A model generated the notes under the pieces. It searched no databases. It saw only the letters and a list, made by a program, of their open reading frames with translations, and was not told the origin of the DNA. DNA of 64,000 nucleotides from Polaribacter sp. SA4-12 (GTDB lineage: Bacteria > Bacteroidota > Bacteroidia > Flavobacteriales > Flavobacteriaceae): assembly GCF_002163675.1 (NCBI RefSeq), contig NZ_CP019334.1, positions 692,001 through 756,000 of the forward strand, given 5' to 3'. A program made the translations under genes and the position numbers. Of the stretch, positions 53,865 through 63,016 are shown in pieces. The first letter of the stretch is position 1; each line of letters starts with the position of its first letter.

Positions 53865-54647
53865 ATGCAAAGAAAAATAATTACACTATTACTATTAGTC
53901 ATATTCATGAATTTTGGATATGCTCAATCTGAAAAAATCAATATTAAAACAGGCCATTTAACAGAAGTAAATTATCTAAAAATGGATAATTTTTATTTAA
54001 CTCATTATTTGTACATAGATCTATTTTTAAGGGAAAATCTGTTTCCTCAAGCCAAACCAGAAGAGGTTTCTTCAATAATAAAAGCTCTTAAAAAATATGT
54101 TTCAGTAGAAAACAAATTAGACATTGAAATTGAAAAACCAGGAAAAAGAAATTACTTAATCCGATTTACAATTTTAAAGAAAGAAGATGGGACTAAACTT
54201 CTAATTGCTTTTACCAATTGGAATGTAAAGAAAAAGAAATTTGAAAAAGACATTAAAATAGAAAATGATTCCTATACAAGATGGTATTTTTTAAATGGAA
54301 ACAAAATGACTTACAGAAAAGACATGTCTGATAAGAATGATTACGCAACCATAAATAAAAATGACTTGGCGAATGCTTATCTATTCGACGAATTATCTGA
54401 TAACGATTCTAAAATAAAAAATACAATAAACGAATCTCTAAATCAAAGTGATTTAAGTAAGTCAGATAAGATTATGGCAAATTTAATTCTCTTGAAATAC
54501 CAAATTTTTAAAAAAGAGAGCGAAAATGTAACGAAGCAAACTGAATATTTAACAGAGCTATTTGAAAAGAATAAAAGTACGTCAAATTTTAGAGGTTTAA
54601 AAATGGCTTTTGATGCTACTAAATTTCAAATAGAATTAATGAAATAA
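53865..54647 (+). CDS. Secreted protein of unknown function
   Basis: Signal peptide ending NFGYAQ, then 240 residues rich in Lys/Asn/Asp with no family I recognise. A middle part (YLIRFTILKKEDGTKLLIAFTNW) is beta-like; the C-terminal third is helical. No lipobox. It stands alone between the AAA ATPase and the radical SAM gene. Confidence 0.65.
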   Translation: MQRKIITLLLLVIFMNFGYAQSEKINIKTGHLTEVNYLKMDNFYLTHYLYIDLFLRENLFPQAKPEEVSSIIKALKKYVSVENKLDIEIEKPGKRNYLIRFTILKKEDGTKLLIAFTNWNVKKKKFEKDIKIENDSYTRWYFLNGNKMTYRKDMSDKNDYATINKNDLANAYLFDELSDNDSKIKNTINESLNQSDLSKSDKIMANLILLKYQIFKKESENVTKQTEYLTELFEKNKSTSNFRGLKMAFDATKFQIELMK

Positions 54648-54834
54648 ATACTGTGTAAAACACTCTATATAATTTATTCTAGCCTATTTAGAAACACGTT
54701 AACTCTATTTTTAAAAAGATGAAGATTTTGAAAAACTAATTGTAAAAAATAAACTCACAACTAATGTCAAGTAAAAAAGCACAAACACCTAAGTGTTAAC
54801 TGGGTTTAAAATAAACGGAAAAAGATAAGATTGT
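54648..54834. other. Gap without a gene before the radical SAM start
   Basis: AT-rich; no clear promoter box. CACCTAAGTG (near 54786) is a short dyad. Confidence 0.4.
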
Positions 54835-56112
54835 TTGAAAAATTTATTAATTATTTCATTTGACTTCATTAGAGAAGGAGAAAGTGAAACTTCATTGGCT
54901 ATAGGTTCAATATTATCATATATTAAAAATGATATAGATTACGGGATTAAATTTAAAGCATCACATTTACCCATAAATGTATTAGAATTTAATGAAAACT
55001 TTGAGGTTTCCGATTTGAATAAATATTTATCAAATTATAATTTCAATGAAATAGATTATATCGCAATATCAGCTTATGTTTGGAATGAATTTATTACAAA
55101 TAGCTTCATTAATCTTATAATCAACAAGTATAATTTCACAGGAAAGGTAATTCTTGGTGGTTATCAAATATCATACTCAAATAATCCTGTTCTAGAATAC
55201 CCGAATTGCCATTATTTTATAGATGGTTATGCTGAAAATGCTTTATTATCAATTTTAAAAAATGAAAACAATTCAAAAGTATTAAAATCTAATTTTGATT
55301 TTTCTAATATTCCTTCTCCATATCTAACAGACGAAATACAAGTTGATGATAATCAAGAAAAAGTAAGGGTTGAAACACAAAGAGGTTGTCCTTATAGGTG
55401 TAATTTTTGTGCGCATCGAGATTTAACTAATAACAAAGTTTACAAACAAAGTTTTGAGAAAACGATATCTGAATTCAAATATTTTAGATATAAAAAAGTT
55501 GAAAAAGTAAATGTTCTTGACCCAATTTTCAATATAGGTTCGAATTACCTTAATATTTTAAATGAACTTGTAAAAATGAATTACAAATCATTAATAAGTA
55601 TCCAAGTAAGATTTGAAACTATAATTGGAGATAAAGGTTTACGTTTTTTAGATCTCTGTGAAAAACTTAATATACATCTTGAATTTGGATTGCAAACTGC
55701 AATTATAAAGGAAAGTATTCTTATCAATAGAAAAAACAACCCTTCCAAAATAAAATCAGTTATGCATCAATTAAATAAAAGAAATATAAGCTATGAAGTA
55801 AGTTTAATATATGGTCTACCAACGCAAACTGTTACTTCGTTTAAAAAAAGTATTTCTTTCTTAATTGAAAATGGATGTGAAAAAATTATAGCATTTCCTT
55901 TAATGTTATTAAAAGGAACAGAATTATTTCAAGAAAAAGAAAAGTTTTCTCTCAAAGAAGAGAATATAGGTGAATATAATATTCCATTGGTAACAAGTAG
56001 TAATTCTTTCAGTAAAAATAATTGGCTTGAAATGAAAAAAATTGCTAATAATTTAAAATTATCTAACAAAAATGAAAATAGAATAAAGCTTCCACTAACA
56101 ATAGATGCATAA
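54835..56112 (+). CDS. B12-binding-type radical SAM protein, TTG start
   Basis: 425 residues. The N-terminal about 150 resemble a cobalamin-binding Rossmann domain (KNLLIISFDFIREG, VILGGYQISYSN); then a radical SAM barrel with the 4Fe-4S motif C185-PYR-C189-NF-C192 (RGCPYRCNFCAHR). The start is TTG 54835: an in-frame stop lies 3 codons upstream and the domain begins right after it. Enzymes of this class do methylations, rearrangements or peptide modifications. I see no precursor peptide or partner. Substrate unknown. Confidence 0.8.
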   Translation: MKNLLIISFDFIREGESETSLAIGSILSYIKNDIDYGIKFKASHLPINVLEFNENFEVSDLNKYLSNYNFNEIDYIAISAYVWNEFITNSFINLIINKYNFTGKVILGGYQISYSNNPVLEYPNCHYFIDGYAENALLSILKNENNSKVLKSNFDFSNIPSPYLTDEIQVDDNQEKVRVETQRGCPYRCNFCAHRDLTNNKVYKQSFEKTISEFKYFRYKKVEKVNVLDPIFNIGSNYLNILNELVKMNYKSLISIQVRFETIIGDKGLRFLDLCEKLNIHLEFGLQTAIIKESILINRKNNPSKIKSVMHQLNKRNISYEVSLIYGLPTQTVTSFKKSISFLIENGCEKIIAFPLMLLKGTELFQEKEKFSLKEENIGEYNIPLVTSSNSFSKNNWLEMKKIANNLKLSNKNENRIKLPLTIDA

Positions 56113-56259
56113 GATTGTTGGAAATAAATCTAAACGAACTTTCAAAAAATAAAAACACCGTAAATGAAATCTCTAAAAACATTTATAGTACTTTCTAAAA
56201 CTAAAAACCAAGTTTTTACAACCATTTGTAAAATGAAATGCTGAAACGTAAAAAACTCA

Positions 56260-56290
56260 TTGAATAGGAATGATTTTAGTACTATTTTTG
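56260..56290 (+). promoter_or_regulatory. ttcA promoter, probably giving a leaderless mRNA
   Basis: TTG 56260-56262, 20 bases, TATTTTTG 56283-56290, then only CATTT before ATG 56296. The predicted transcript start falls at or next to the start codon. Confidence 0.65.
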
Positions 56291-56295
56291 CATTT

Positions 56296-57093
56296 ATGGA
56301 GAACAAAAAAAAGGTTACTAAAAAATTACAGCGTTCAGTAGCAGAAGCGATACAGCAATTTACAATGATTGCCGAAGGAGATAAAATTATGGTTTGTCTT
56401 TCTGGGGGAAAAGATAGTTATGCAATGCTAAATATGTTATTGTATTTTCAGAAAGTTGCGCCTATTAATTTTGGAATTGTTGCTGTAAATTTAGATCAAA
56501 AACAACCTGGTTTTCCTGAGGAAGTTTTACCAAATTATTTACAAAATTTAGGTGTCGATTTTAAAATTATTGAAAAGAATACCTACAAGATTGTTATGGA
56601 CAAAACGCCTGAAGGTAAAACTACATGTAGTTTATGTTCTCGTTTACGTAGAGGAACTTTATATGAAGCAGCCAAAGATTTAGGTTGTAATAAATTGGCT
56701 TTAGGACATCACAAAAATGACATTATAGAAACCTTTTTCTTAAACTTCTTTTTTGCAGGAAAAATGGAAACAATGCCGCCTAAATTCAGAAATGATGCTG
56801 GCGATATCGTTGTTTTAAGACCTTTGGCTTTCTGTAATGAAAGTGATATTGAAGCGTATGCAGATTTTATGGATTTCCCTATTATACCTTGTAATTTATG
56901 CGGTTCTCAAGAAAATTTACAACGTAAAAAGGTAAAACAAATGATTACCGATTGGGAAACTGAATTCCCAAATAGAAATGCAATTATGATGAATGCTTTA
57001 CAGAATGTATTTCCTTCTCATTTATTAGATAAAAACTTATATGATTTTGACAATTTAGAATCTAAAATACCCGAAACTTCTTTGGTAGATTGA
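56296..57093 (+). CDS. ttcA: tRNA 2-thiocytidine biosynthesis protein TtcA
   Basis: Thiolates C32 of certain tRNAs. PP-loop [10 protein letters not shown] (residues 36-45), Cys pair CSLC near 114-117 and a third Cys in CNLCGSQ for the 4Fe-4S cluster. 265 residues is normal. I reject the upstream TTG 56260 as start because it is the -33 promoter element. Confidence 0.93.
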   Translation: MENKKKVTKKLQRSVAEAIQQFTMIAEGDKIMVCLSGGKDSYAMLNMLLYFQKVAPINFGIVAVNLDQKQPGFPEEVLPNYLQNLGVDFKIIEKNTYKIVMDKTPEGKTTCSLCSRLRRGTLYEAAKDLGCNKLALGHHKNDIIETFFLNFFFAGKMETMPPKFRNDAGDIVVLRPLAFCNESDIEAYADFMDFPIIPCNLCGSQENLQRKKVKQMITDWETEFPNRNAIMMNALQNVFPSHLLDKNLYDFDNLESKIPETSLVD

Positions 57094-57229
57094 TCTTTTT
57101 TAAAACATTTATTTTAACTAAAAAAGGTGTTTAAATTCTTTGATTTTATCTTTAAAATCGGTAACTTAGTTCTGTGTGTTTTTTTATATAAAAATATATA
57201 CAAGCATATATTAATTAAAATCACTAGAT

Positions 57230-57490
57230 ATGAGTTTCTTATCAGACAATGTGATTCCTGGAAATCACGGAAAAGTATTCGGAACGAATGCAACAAACAA
57301 TTACGACCTACAAAGAATTAGATTAAAACTATTGTCTTTAGACGGCATTAAAGAAGTACTTATTAATGCTGATGTTTTTCCAAAAGAGTTTGTTATTTAT
57401 ACATCAAAAGTAGTTACCGTTAAAGATATAGAAGATCTTGTAATTACTACGGGCTTTCACGCTATTCCAAAAGATCTTTTTGAGCTTTAA
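57230..57490 (+). CDS. HMA-like (ferredoxin-fold) small protein lacking the CxxC motif, paralogue 1
   Basis: 86 residues. Pattern from about residue 20, ATNNYDLQRIRLKLLSLDGI followed by KEVLINADVFPKEFVIYTSK and VKDIEDLVITTGFHAIPK, aligns with heavy-metal-associated domains (MTCxxC...LxGV...), but both metal Cys positions are non-Cys (N and D). No signal peptide. A tandem paralogue of the same length lies at 57953. Probably a non-metal-binding derivative of the fold; function unknown. Confidence 0.7.
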   Translation: MSFLSDNVIPGNHGKVFGTNATNNYDLQRIRLKLLSLDGIKEVLINADVFPKEFVIYTSKVVTVKDIEDLVITTGFHAIPKDLFEL

Positions 57491-57952
57491 TCAATTAATA
57501 ATTTGACACAGAAATGAGCGTTTCTATTTGTCTAAATTATTAGTAATTGTATTTTGAAGAATTGTTGTGCCTAATTTTTACAATTATCCAACGATATCTG
57601 TTGTTTTGAAATTTTGACGTGCTTATAAAAATAGAGAAAAATAAACCAAACTTCGTTTATTTTAAATTGAAAAAGGAGTTCTGTAAATTAGAAGTCCAAT
57701 GCTATTTTTACTTCAAAGAATATCTCTCACTTTCTACTTTTTTTACTTAATTAAACTGATTTTAAGGACTTTAAAAAAAGGGCTTTAATATTTTATGCTT
57801 TAATATATTTTGGTGAAAAATTAATACAGATCATAAATAGGTATTTTGCTTATTGATTTTTCTTTTTATCAAATGTACTTTAGCTAAGTATTATATTGTT
57901 ATTTACAATTATAAATACAACCAAACTTTATATAAATTCAAATTTAAGAGAT
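57491..57952. other. Gap between the two HMA-like genes
   Basis: 462 bases. I find one A/T hairpin (about 57645-57667, AAATAAAC / GTTTATTT) that may act as a weak terminator, and nothing else convincing. Confidence 0.45.
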
Positions 57953-58213
57953 ATGAATTTTCGCCCAAAAAAAGTAATCCCTATTAATCAAGTAAAAGTA
58001 TTCTCTACAAATACAACTAACAATTATGCTTTATATCTTATTAAAACTAAAATAATGACTTTAGATGGCATTAAAGATGTGGAAATAGATATAGACATTT
58101 TACCCAAAAAATTTATTGTTCACACAACAAAAATAGTACCTAAAAAAGATATTGAAGCTATTATATTCTCTTTTGAATACAAGAATCACCTAAAAGTTTT
58201 ATTAGCTATTTAA
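57953..58213 (+). CDS. HMA-like small protein lacking the CxxC motif, paralogue 2
   Basis: Also 86 residues from ATG 57953. It aligns end to end with the protein at 57230: VIPINQVKVFSTNTTNNYAL versus VIPGNHGKVFGTNATNNYDL, then LDGIKDVEIDIDILPKKFIV versus LDGIKEVLINADVFPKEFVI. The Cys positions are N and A. No partner copper ATPase or chaperone nearby. I reject the upstream in-frame start at 57896 since it adds 19 residues with no counterpart in the paralogue. Confidence 0.7.
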   Translation: MNFRPKKVIPINQVKVFSTNTTNNYALYLIKTKIMTLDGIKDVEIDIDILPKKFIVHTTKIVPKKDIEAIIFSFEYKNHLKVLLAI

Positions 58214-58558
58214 TTCAAAAAAGATAGGCACAATAAACTCAAATTGAGTGTGCTAATTTTACATTCAAATAGATTTTTCGTTTTAACCAATAAACTTATT
58301 GATTATTGACAATTTTGTCAAATTAAATTGAGAAACATTTATTCATAGAAAAAAGAGCTGTTTTTCATAAAAATGAATAAATTTAGTTTTATATAACCTT
58401 TTGGTCTTAATTTTTTTGAAAATGATACAAAAAAAAAGATACGTTTTAAACGTACCCTTTTTAATTATAGTTATGATTCCTCCTATTCTTTTAGTAAAAC
58501 AATAACTAAATGAAGCTTCCTTAGAAAAGTTAGAATATTTTTTTTCACCTCAAAAGGA
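58214..58558. other. Gap holding two hairpins, one a terminator for the minus-strand gene
   Basis: Hairpin GCACAATAAACTCAA / TTGAGTGTGC-type (about 58228-58254) after the second HMA-like gene, and at 58438-58457 GATACGTTTT / AAACGTACC-type with A-run before it, suiting a terminator on the minus strand. No gene seen. Confidence 0.5.
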
Positions 58559-59548
58559 TTATATATGTTTCTTTATAAAGTTTTTGATATCAGTTATCAC
58601 TTCATCAAATAATTCTTTTTCTGGCTTAAAAGGAGTTCCATTAGCAAATCTAGGATCAGTTCCAGGTCCATCAGGGCTACAATGATCTATATCAATAGAT
58701 CTACGCCACACATCTGCATGATTTCTCCACTCACTTTGTTTCACTAAACTTGGTGCATCAAACCAAACATTCCAAGCTAATATGTTACCTTGCTGTAACA
58801 TATTTCCAGATCCAATATTAAATGCTTTCATTATAATAGTGTTAAATTCATTCACTAAATGACTATGATTTAAATCAATTTCACCAATTTCAACTTCAAC
58901 ATTTGCATGACTCCATGCTTCTTTATGTATTGTAAATGGCGGTAAATTACCTTCCATAAACAATCCATCTCGTAATGCAATTGTAGTAGATTTTTGTTTT
59001 GTTGTTTGATATGTATTTAATTCTATTGCTTTTTTCTTTTCGGAAGGAAAACAATACCCAAGATGATTTAATTCGAAAATAGACCACAATATTTTACCCA
59101 AAGAAGATTCATTTGCAGCAGGACTAAACCAAATTTTAGGTTTTACCATCATATCTACAGCTAAACTTTTATTAGATTCATCTACCCAACCTTTTTGTCC
59201 TGTAACTGTAACTTCTACATTAAAAGTACCTACACCTGGTATAAATGTACCTTGTTGTGGACAAATAATAGACCAAGATTGACCTGTGTTATCATACCCA
59301 ACTCTAGAAATGTCTGGAGCAAACATTTGAAAACATCTTTTCGGGTCGGTTTTACCTTTTTGAGTTTCCCAAGTAAATTCTGGCCATAATACACGTTGTT
59401 GTCTGGTGATATTATGAATTTTATCTAAGTTGTCATTAAACTTTAAAGCGCCTAAATCTGGAGTTGGATATTTCATTTCTGGATTCTTTTTTAGAAATCC
59501 ACCTTTCCAACCTTTTGCAGGTATGTGATTTGGAATTAATTTTTTCAT
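58559..59548 (-). CDS. Protein of unknown function, 329 residues
   Basis: No signal peptide, membrane helix or motif I recognise. Trp- and Asn-rich; notable segments are KGWKGGFLKKNPEMKYPTPD near the N-terminus, GVGTFNVEVTVTGQKGWVDE in the middle, and WRRSIDIDHCSPDGPGTDPR near the end. The beta-rich middle suggests a compact enzyme or binding domain. Single gene, no informative neighbours. Confidence 0.65.
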   Translation of the reverse strand: MKKLIPNHIPAKGWKGGFLKKNPEMKYPTPDLGALKFNDNLDKIHNITRQQRVLWPEFTWETQKGKTDPKRCFQMFAPDISRVGYDNTGQSWSIICPQQGTFIPGVGTFNVEVTVTGQKGWVDESNKSLAVDMMVKPKIWFSPAANESSLGKILWSIFELNHLGYCFPSEKKKAIELNTYQTTKQKSTTIALRDGLFMEGNLPPFTIHKEAWSHANVEVEIGEIDLNHSHLVNEFNTIIMKAFNIGSGNMLQQGNILAWNVWFDAPSLVKQSEWRNHADVWRRSIDIDHCSPDGPGTDPRFANGTPFKPEKELFDEVITDIKNFIKKHI

Positions 59549-59841
59549 AAAATTCTGATTTTAAGTGTTTTTATACTCCTCCAAATCTATTTAGAATCTT
59601 ATTATTATGTAAGCGTGAAAGTTCTATATCTAAAAATCAGGTGTTTATACGTTTTTCTTATTAACATACAAAATTTACTTTCTATTGGTTTCTCTTGTTC
59701 AGTAAATAATTTGAAGGGTGATAATTGTCACGTTTCTTTTTTAACTTTTTATTTAAATTTCGTGCAGATTGAAAAATAAATTGCTAACTATTTTCAAAAT
59801 ATATAAAACTTATTGTAGAATAATTATATCAAAAAAGAACT
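59549..59841. other. Intergenic block related to 50827-51000
   Basis: From about 59639 the sequence resembles the region upstream of the AAA ATPase: a TTTATACG word, GTGATAATTGTCAC (59718-59731), TAAATTTC (59754-59761), CAGATTG, AAAAATAAATTGCTA and TTTTCAAAAT, in the same order and nearly the same spacing. Confidence 0.75.
59718..59731. promoter_or_regulatory. CRP/FNR-type dyad upstream of the small membrane protein
   Basis: GTGATAATTGTCAC, identical to 50901-50914, 29.5 bases (centre) before TAAATTTC. Confidence 0.5.
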
Positions 59842-60012
59842 ATGAATAAAACTAGAATAATAGGATTGATGATAATGTTAGTAGGAATAACAATTCACGC
59901 TAATTTGGAAAATGATTTCACCGATTTTATCACTGGTTTACTTTTAGCTGTTGGAATTATTATATTAGTTTTTGGTAAGACGATTTTCAATAAAGAAAAG
60001 AAAACAACTTAA
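59842..60012 (+). CDS. Small membrane protein, 56 residues
   Basis: MNKTRIIGLMIMLVGITIHA, a short polar loop, then GLLLAVGIIILVFGKTIF and a basic tail (NKEKKTT): two probable membrane helices with both ends likely cytoplasmic. It has a promoter-like block upstream and a hairpin downstream. Function unknown. Confidence 0.65.
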   Translation: MNKTRIIGLMIMLVGITIHANLENDFTDFITGLLLAVGIIILVFGKTIFNKEKKTT

Positions 60013-60025
60013 AAAACAGATAATA

Positions 60026-60059
60026 TTACCTTGTTTTAATAAAATAAAACAAGGTAATA
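60026..60059 (+). terminator. Hairpin after the small membrane protein gene
   Basis: Thirteen-base stem TTACCTTGTTTTA / TAAAACAAGGTAA; no strong T-run, so terminator function is less certain. Confidence 0.6.
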
Positions 60060-60106
60060 CTATCTTATAACTAGTTGTACTGCATTTTCACTACGAAACC
60101 AAATAA

Positions 60107-60703
60107 TTACAAGTTAATCATTAAATCATTTAAAAAAGTACTGTAATTATTCAATTCAAAAGGAACATCTGCATTTTTTTCCATATCATGAAAATGATGT
60201 GTGCCTAACAATTCCATTCCTGTAAAAGCATTCATTCTGTGAAACCCAAACATTACACCATCATCCACACTTTTTTGATTGAAAAATTCATTTTCTAAAG
60301 TAAATGCGGTTTTAGGTGCATTCCAACTTGTAGTAAGTATATATTTTTTTCCGTGCATTAAACCACCTGTTCCGTAATTGATGTTTGGATTTTTTCTACT
60401 TCTTCCATCGCTTTTATAAATTCCATTTTGATGACCTTCCGTAAAAACTTCATCTATATATTTTTTAAACCCAAAAGGAATTTGAAACCACCAAATTGGA
60501 GTATGATAAATCACTATATCCGCCCATTTAAATTTTTCAACTTCTTCCTTTGCTTTATAATTTTCACCAACTTGAGTACACTTAACATCAAATCCTTCAA
60601 GCGTATCAAAATATGAAATAGTATTATTAAAAAGAGTTTCATTAAATTTTCCACCAGAATGTGCAAATGGATGGCTTCCATTAATTATAAATATATTTTT
60701 CAT
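60107..60703 (-). CDS. mdaB: NAD(P)H-dependent quinone reductase / flavodoxin-fold oxidoreductase (MdaB family)
   Basis: 198 residues; flavodoxin-like fold with FMN/FAD loop IINGSHPFAHSGGKFN and the motif YHTPIWWFQIPFGFKKYIDEVF, typical of MdaB (modulator of drug activity B). Reduces quinones by two electrons, limiting oxidative stress. Divergent from a LysR gene with 93 bases between, so it is probably regulated by it. Confidence 0.9.
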   Translation of the reverse strand: MKNIFIINGSHPFAHSGGKFNETLFNNTISYFDTLEGFDVKCTQVGENYKAKEEVEKFKWADIVIYHTPIWWFQIPFGFKKYIDEVFTEGHQNGIYKSDGRSRKNPNINYGTGGLMHGKKYILTTSWNAPKTAFTLENEFFNQKSVDDGVMFGFHRMNAFTGMELLGTHHFHDMEKNADVPFELNNYSTFLNDLMINL

Positions 60704-60748
60704 CTGTCTATTATTTTATTTAGGACAAAATTAAAGTAACTTTTATTA

Positions 60749-60777
60749 TTGTAAAAATAATACAAATCATACCTTTG
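60749..60777 (+). promoter_or_regulatory. LysR gene promoter in the divergent mdaB-lysR region
   Basis: TTG 60749-60751, 18 bases, TACCTTTG 60770-60777. A dyad ATTATTgtaAAAATAAT (about 60745-60761) overlaps it and is a candidate LysR site. Confidence 0.55.
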
Positions 60778-60796
60778 TATCAATATTTTAATAGTT

Positions 60797-61699
60797 ATGG
60801 TAAATTTAGAATGGTATAGAACATTTAAAGAAATATATGAAAACGGAACTTTAACCAAAGCTTCTGTTGCTTTATATGCGTCCCAACCAGGGGTTAGTGT
60901 ACACTTAAACGCTTTAGAAGCATATGTTGGCAAAAAGTTATTTGAACGAACTTCAAGAAAAATGATTCCAACAGAAGACGGGAAATTTTTATATGAATAT
61001 ATTATTGAATCTTTAAACAAACTTGAAATAGCAGAACAGCATTTTAAAAAAACTACTCAAGAAAAAAATCCTTCTCTAAATATTGGAATGTGTTCAGAAA
61101 TGTTTCAGCTTATTATTGAACCCGAAATTCCGAAATTGAACTTTGACTTAGTAGCTAGATTTGGAGCACATACAGATTTAATAAAAGACTTAAATAATGG
61201 TATTTTAGATTTAGTAATAACACCTAAAAAACAGAATAAAAAAAAATCATTAGTTGAATATGTTCCGTTTTCAAAAGAAAGAATCATTTTAATAGCCGGA
61301 AATAAAACAGATACAACTAAAATACAAAAACACATTAAATCTAACAATTTTAAGAAGTTAGAAGATGAACTACTTAAAAATATTTGGTATAGTTCATCAA
61401 ACGAGATGGAACATTTTAGACGTTTTTGGTTTGAAAATTTTAATAAAAAACCTGCTTTCAAACCAAACTATATTTTACCGAATATTACTTCCATTATTAG
61501 ATGTCTAAACAATGAAAACGGGCTTGCATTAGTTCCAGATTTTTTATGTCAAGAACAAATTTTAAGAAACGAAATAAATTTAGTTTGGGAAGGAAAAGTG
61601 AAAACGGAAAACACCTTATTTTTTGCATCAAGAACAGATTTGAAATACAAAAAAGAATTAGATAGAATTAGGAATATATTTACCTCAAAAATGAAATAA
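60797..61699 (+). CDS. LysR-family transcriptional regulator
   Basis: N-terminal winged helix-turn-helix (residues 1-60: FKEIYENGTLTKASVALYAS, QPGVSVHLNALEAYVGKKLF, ERTSRKMIPTEDG), then a two-lobe substrate-binding domain (about 90-295). 300 residues is normal. Divergent from mdaB; likely senses an oxidant or quinone-like effector (inference). Confidence 0.9.
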   Translation: MVNLEWYRTFKEIYENGTLTKASVALYASQPGVSVHLNALEAYVGKKLFERTSRKMIPTEDGKFLYEYIIESLNKLEIAEQHFKKTTQEKNPSLNIGMCSEMFQLIIEPEIPKLNFDLVARFGAHTDLIKDLNNGILDLVITPKKQNKKKSLVEYVPFSKERIILIAGNKTDTTKIQKHIKSNNFKKLEDELLKNIWYSSSNEMEHFRRFWFENFNKKPAFKPNYILPNITSIIRCLNNENGLALVPDFLCQEQILRNEINLVWEGKVKTENTLFFASRTDLKYKKELDRIRNIFTSKMK

Positions 61700-61817
61700 A
61701 CTCACTATAACAACGTTTCATCAAAATTGTAGATTTTTACTAAATGCAATATTTTTTAATTCTAATTTTATTATTTTATAAACGACAATTGCAATAACCA
61801 AACCCAATTTTGGTTAG

Positions 61818-61880
61818 ACTAGAACAGTTGCCAAGTTTTTAGACCCAGATGGAAATCTTTGTGCTTTTAAGGATCGCTAA
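61818..61880 (+). pseudogene. C-terminal fragment of a glyoxalase/VOC-family protein
   Basis: TRTVAKFLDPDGNLCAFKDR then stop; the FxDPDGNxxxF string is the standard end of VOC-domain proteins. The frame is closed by a stop just upstream (about 61815), and no start exists. Only this end survives. Confidence 0.55.
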
Positions 61881-61940
61881 AAATTTGAAAAACAAATTAC
61901 AGATTTTAAGTAGCATCCATAACAAATTATAAAAAGCAAA

Positions 61941-61976
61941 AAACCTTTGTTAAATTCATCTAACAAAGGTTTTTTT
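61941..61976. terminator. Terminator hairpin, bidirectional
   Basis: AAACCTTTGTTA / TAACAAAGGTTT (61941-61972), A-run left and T-run right; follows the FKBP gene on the minus strand. Confidence 0.88.
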
Positions 61977-62001
61977 ATGTTTTAAAAAGAAATATTTTCT
62001 T

Positions 62002-62448
62002 TTATTCTGTAATTACTGTTTCTTTAATTTCAACAACTTCTACGTCAAAAACAAGATCATGACCAGCTAAAGGATGATTACCATCAATTACTATACTTTC
62101 TTCTTTTACTTCAATTACCATTAAGTTAATTTCTTGTCCGTCAGGAGATTTAGAAACTAATCCCATACCAACTTGAGGCTCCATATCTTGAGGAAGTTCA
62201 GCTTTCTTAACTTCTTGTATTAAACTAGGGTTAGGCTCTCCATAAGCTTGGTCTTTTGTAATTTCGATCGTTTTCTTTTCGTTTAATTTCATGTCAATTA
62301 AACCTTTTTCAAAACCAGGAATCAATCTTTCTTGTCCTAAAACAAATTCGATTGGCTCTTTTCCTTCAGAAGTATCAAAAACTTGTCCGTTAGCTAATTT
62401 ACCTGTATAATTTACTTTAATTGTACTGTTTACTTTTACTTGACTCAT
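62002..62448 (-). CDS. FKBP-type peptidyl-prolyl isomerase (SlyD/SlpA-like)
   Basis: 148 residues; FKBP core with the IF (insert-in-flap) chaperone domain (about 70-125) and the typical pair NYTGKLANGQVFDTSEG and DGNHPLAGHDLVFDVEV. No His-rich tail, so nearer SlpA/FkpB than full SlyD. Cytoplasmic prolyl isomerase and chaperone. Single gene. Confidence 0.92.
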   Translation of the reverse strand: MSQVKVNSTIKVNYTGKLANGQVFDTSEGKEPIEFVLGQERLIPGFEKGLIDMKLNEKKTIEITKDQAYGEPNPSLIQEVKKAELPQDMEPQVGMGLVSKSPDGQEINLMVIEVKEESIVIDGNHPLAGHDLVFDVEVVEIKETVITE

Positions 62449-63016
62449 ACTATATTAATTTAAAAAATGTTTTAATTTTTACTTACTTGTTCAATAGCTG
62501 CCATAATCAAGCCAAAGGAGTGAAAAACTGACAGAAAAGGTAATAAATCAGTTTGTAAATTGGCAGTAAACGTACAAATAGCACTTCACCTCTATTATAA
62601 CAACAAATAGCAGTGTTTTTGTTTTTTAAAAATCGACTCAAATAATAATTATTTCATCAGTAATTTTGTCAGTTTTCATAAAAACTTGGACTGTTTTTAT
62701 GACAATTATGTAAGGGTACAGTCGCTACTTTTTCTTTCTTTATGATTCTTTTTTGTTGATGATTCTAGAGAAACTGAATTACGTCATCAAGTTTAGGGAG
62801 ATTTTGTTAAAAGATACTTTGAGTTGTATTTTTATTTGGAAACTTACTACACTGAAATAGGATTCAATTAGATATTTATTTTCCTTTTTGATAGAAGTTA
62901 TTACTTTTATAATTTTGTCAATTTGATTGGGGATTCAAAATGAAATGAGAAGCCTTTGTATTGGGTTTAAAAATTTAGTTATTTTAATAGATTCTCTATA
63001 CAATTTAAAAAAAAAA
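62449..63016. other. Long intergenic region with no recognisable gene
   Basis: AT-rich. I see no open frame of useful size, no repeat of the his-operon families and no RNA fold I can name. It holds the FKBP promoter region on its left side. Confidence 0.5.

Noticed and set aside
50762..60106. Prophage or integrated plasmid
   Set aside because: No integrase, structural, replication or mobilisation gene and no flanking tRNA duplication; composition looks like its surroundings.
61696..61720. TAACAACGTT as an integron attC site
   Set aside because: There is no partner arm forming the attC hairpin and no cassette array or integrase nearby.
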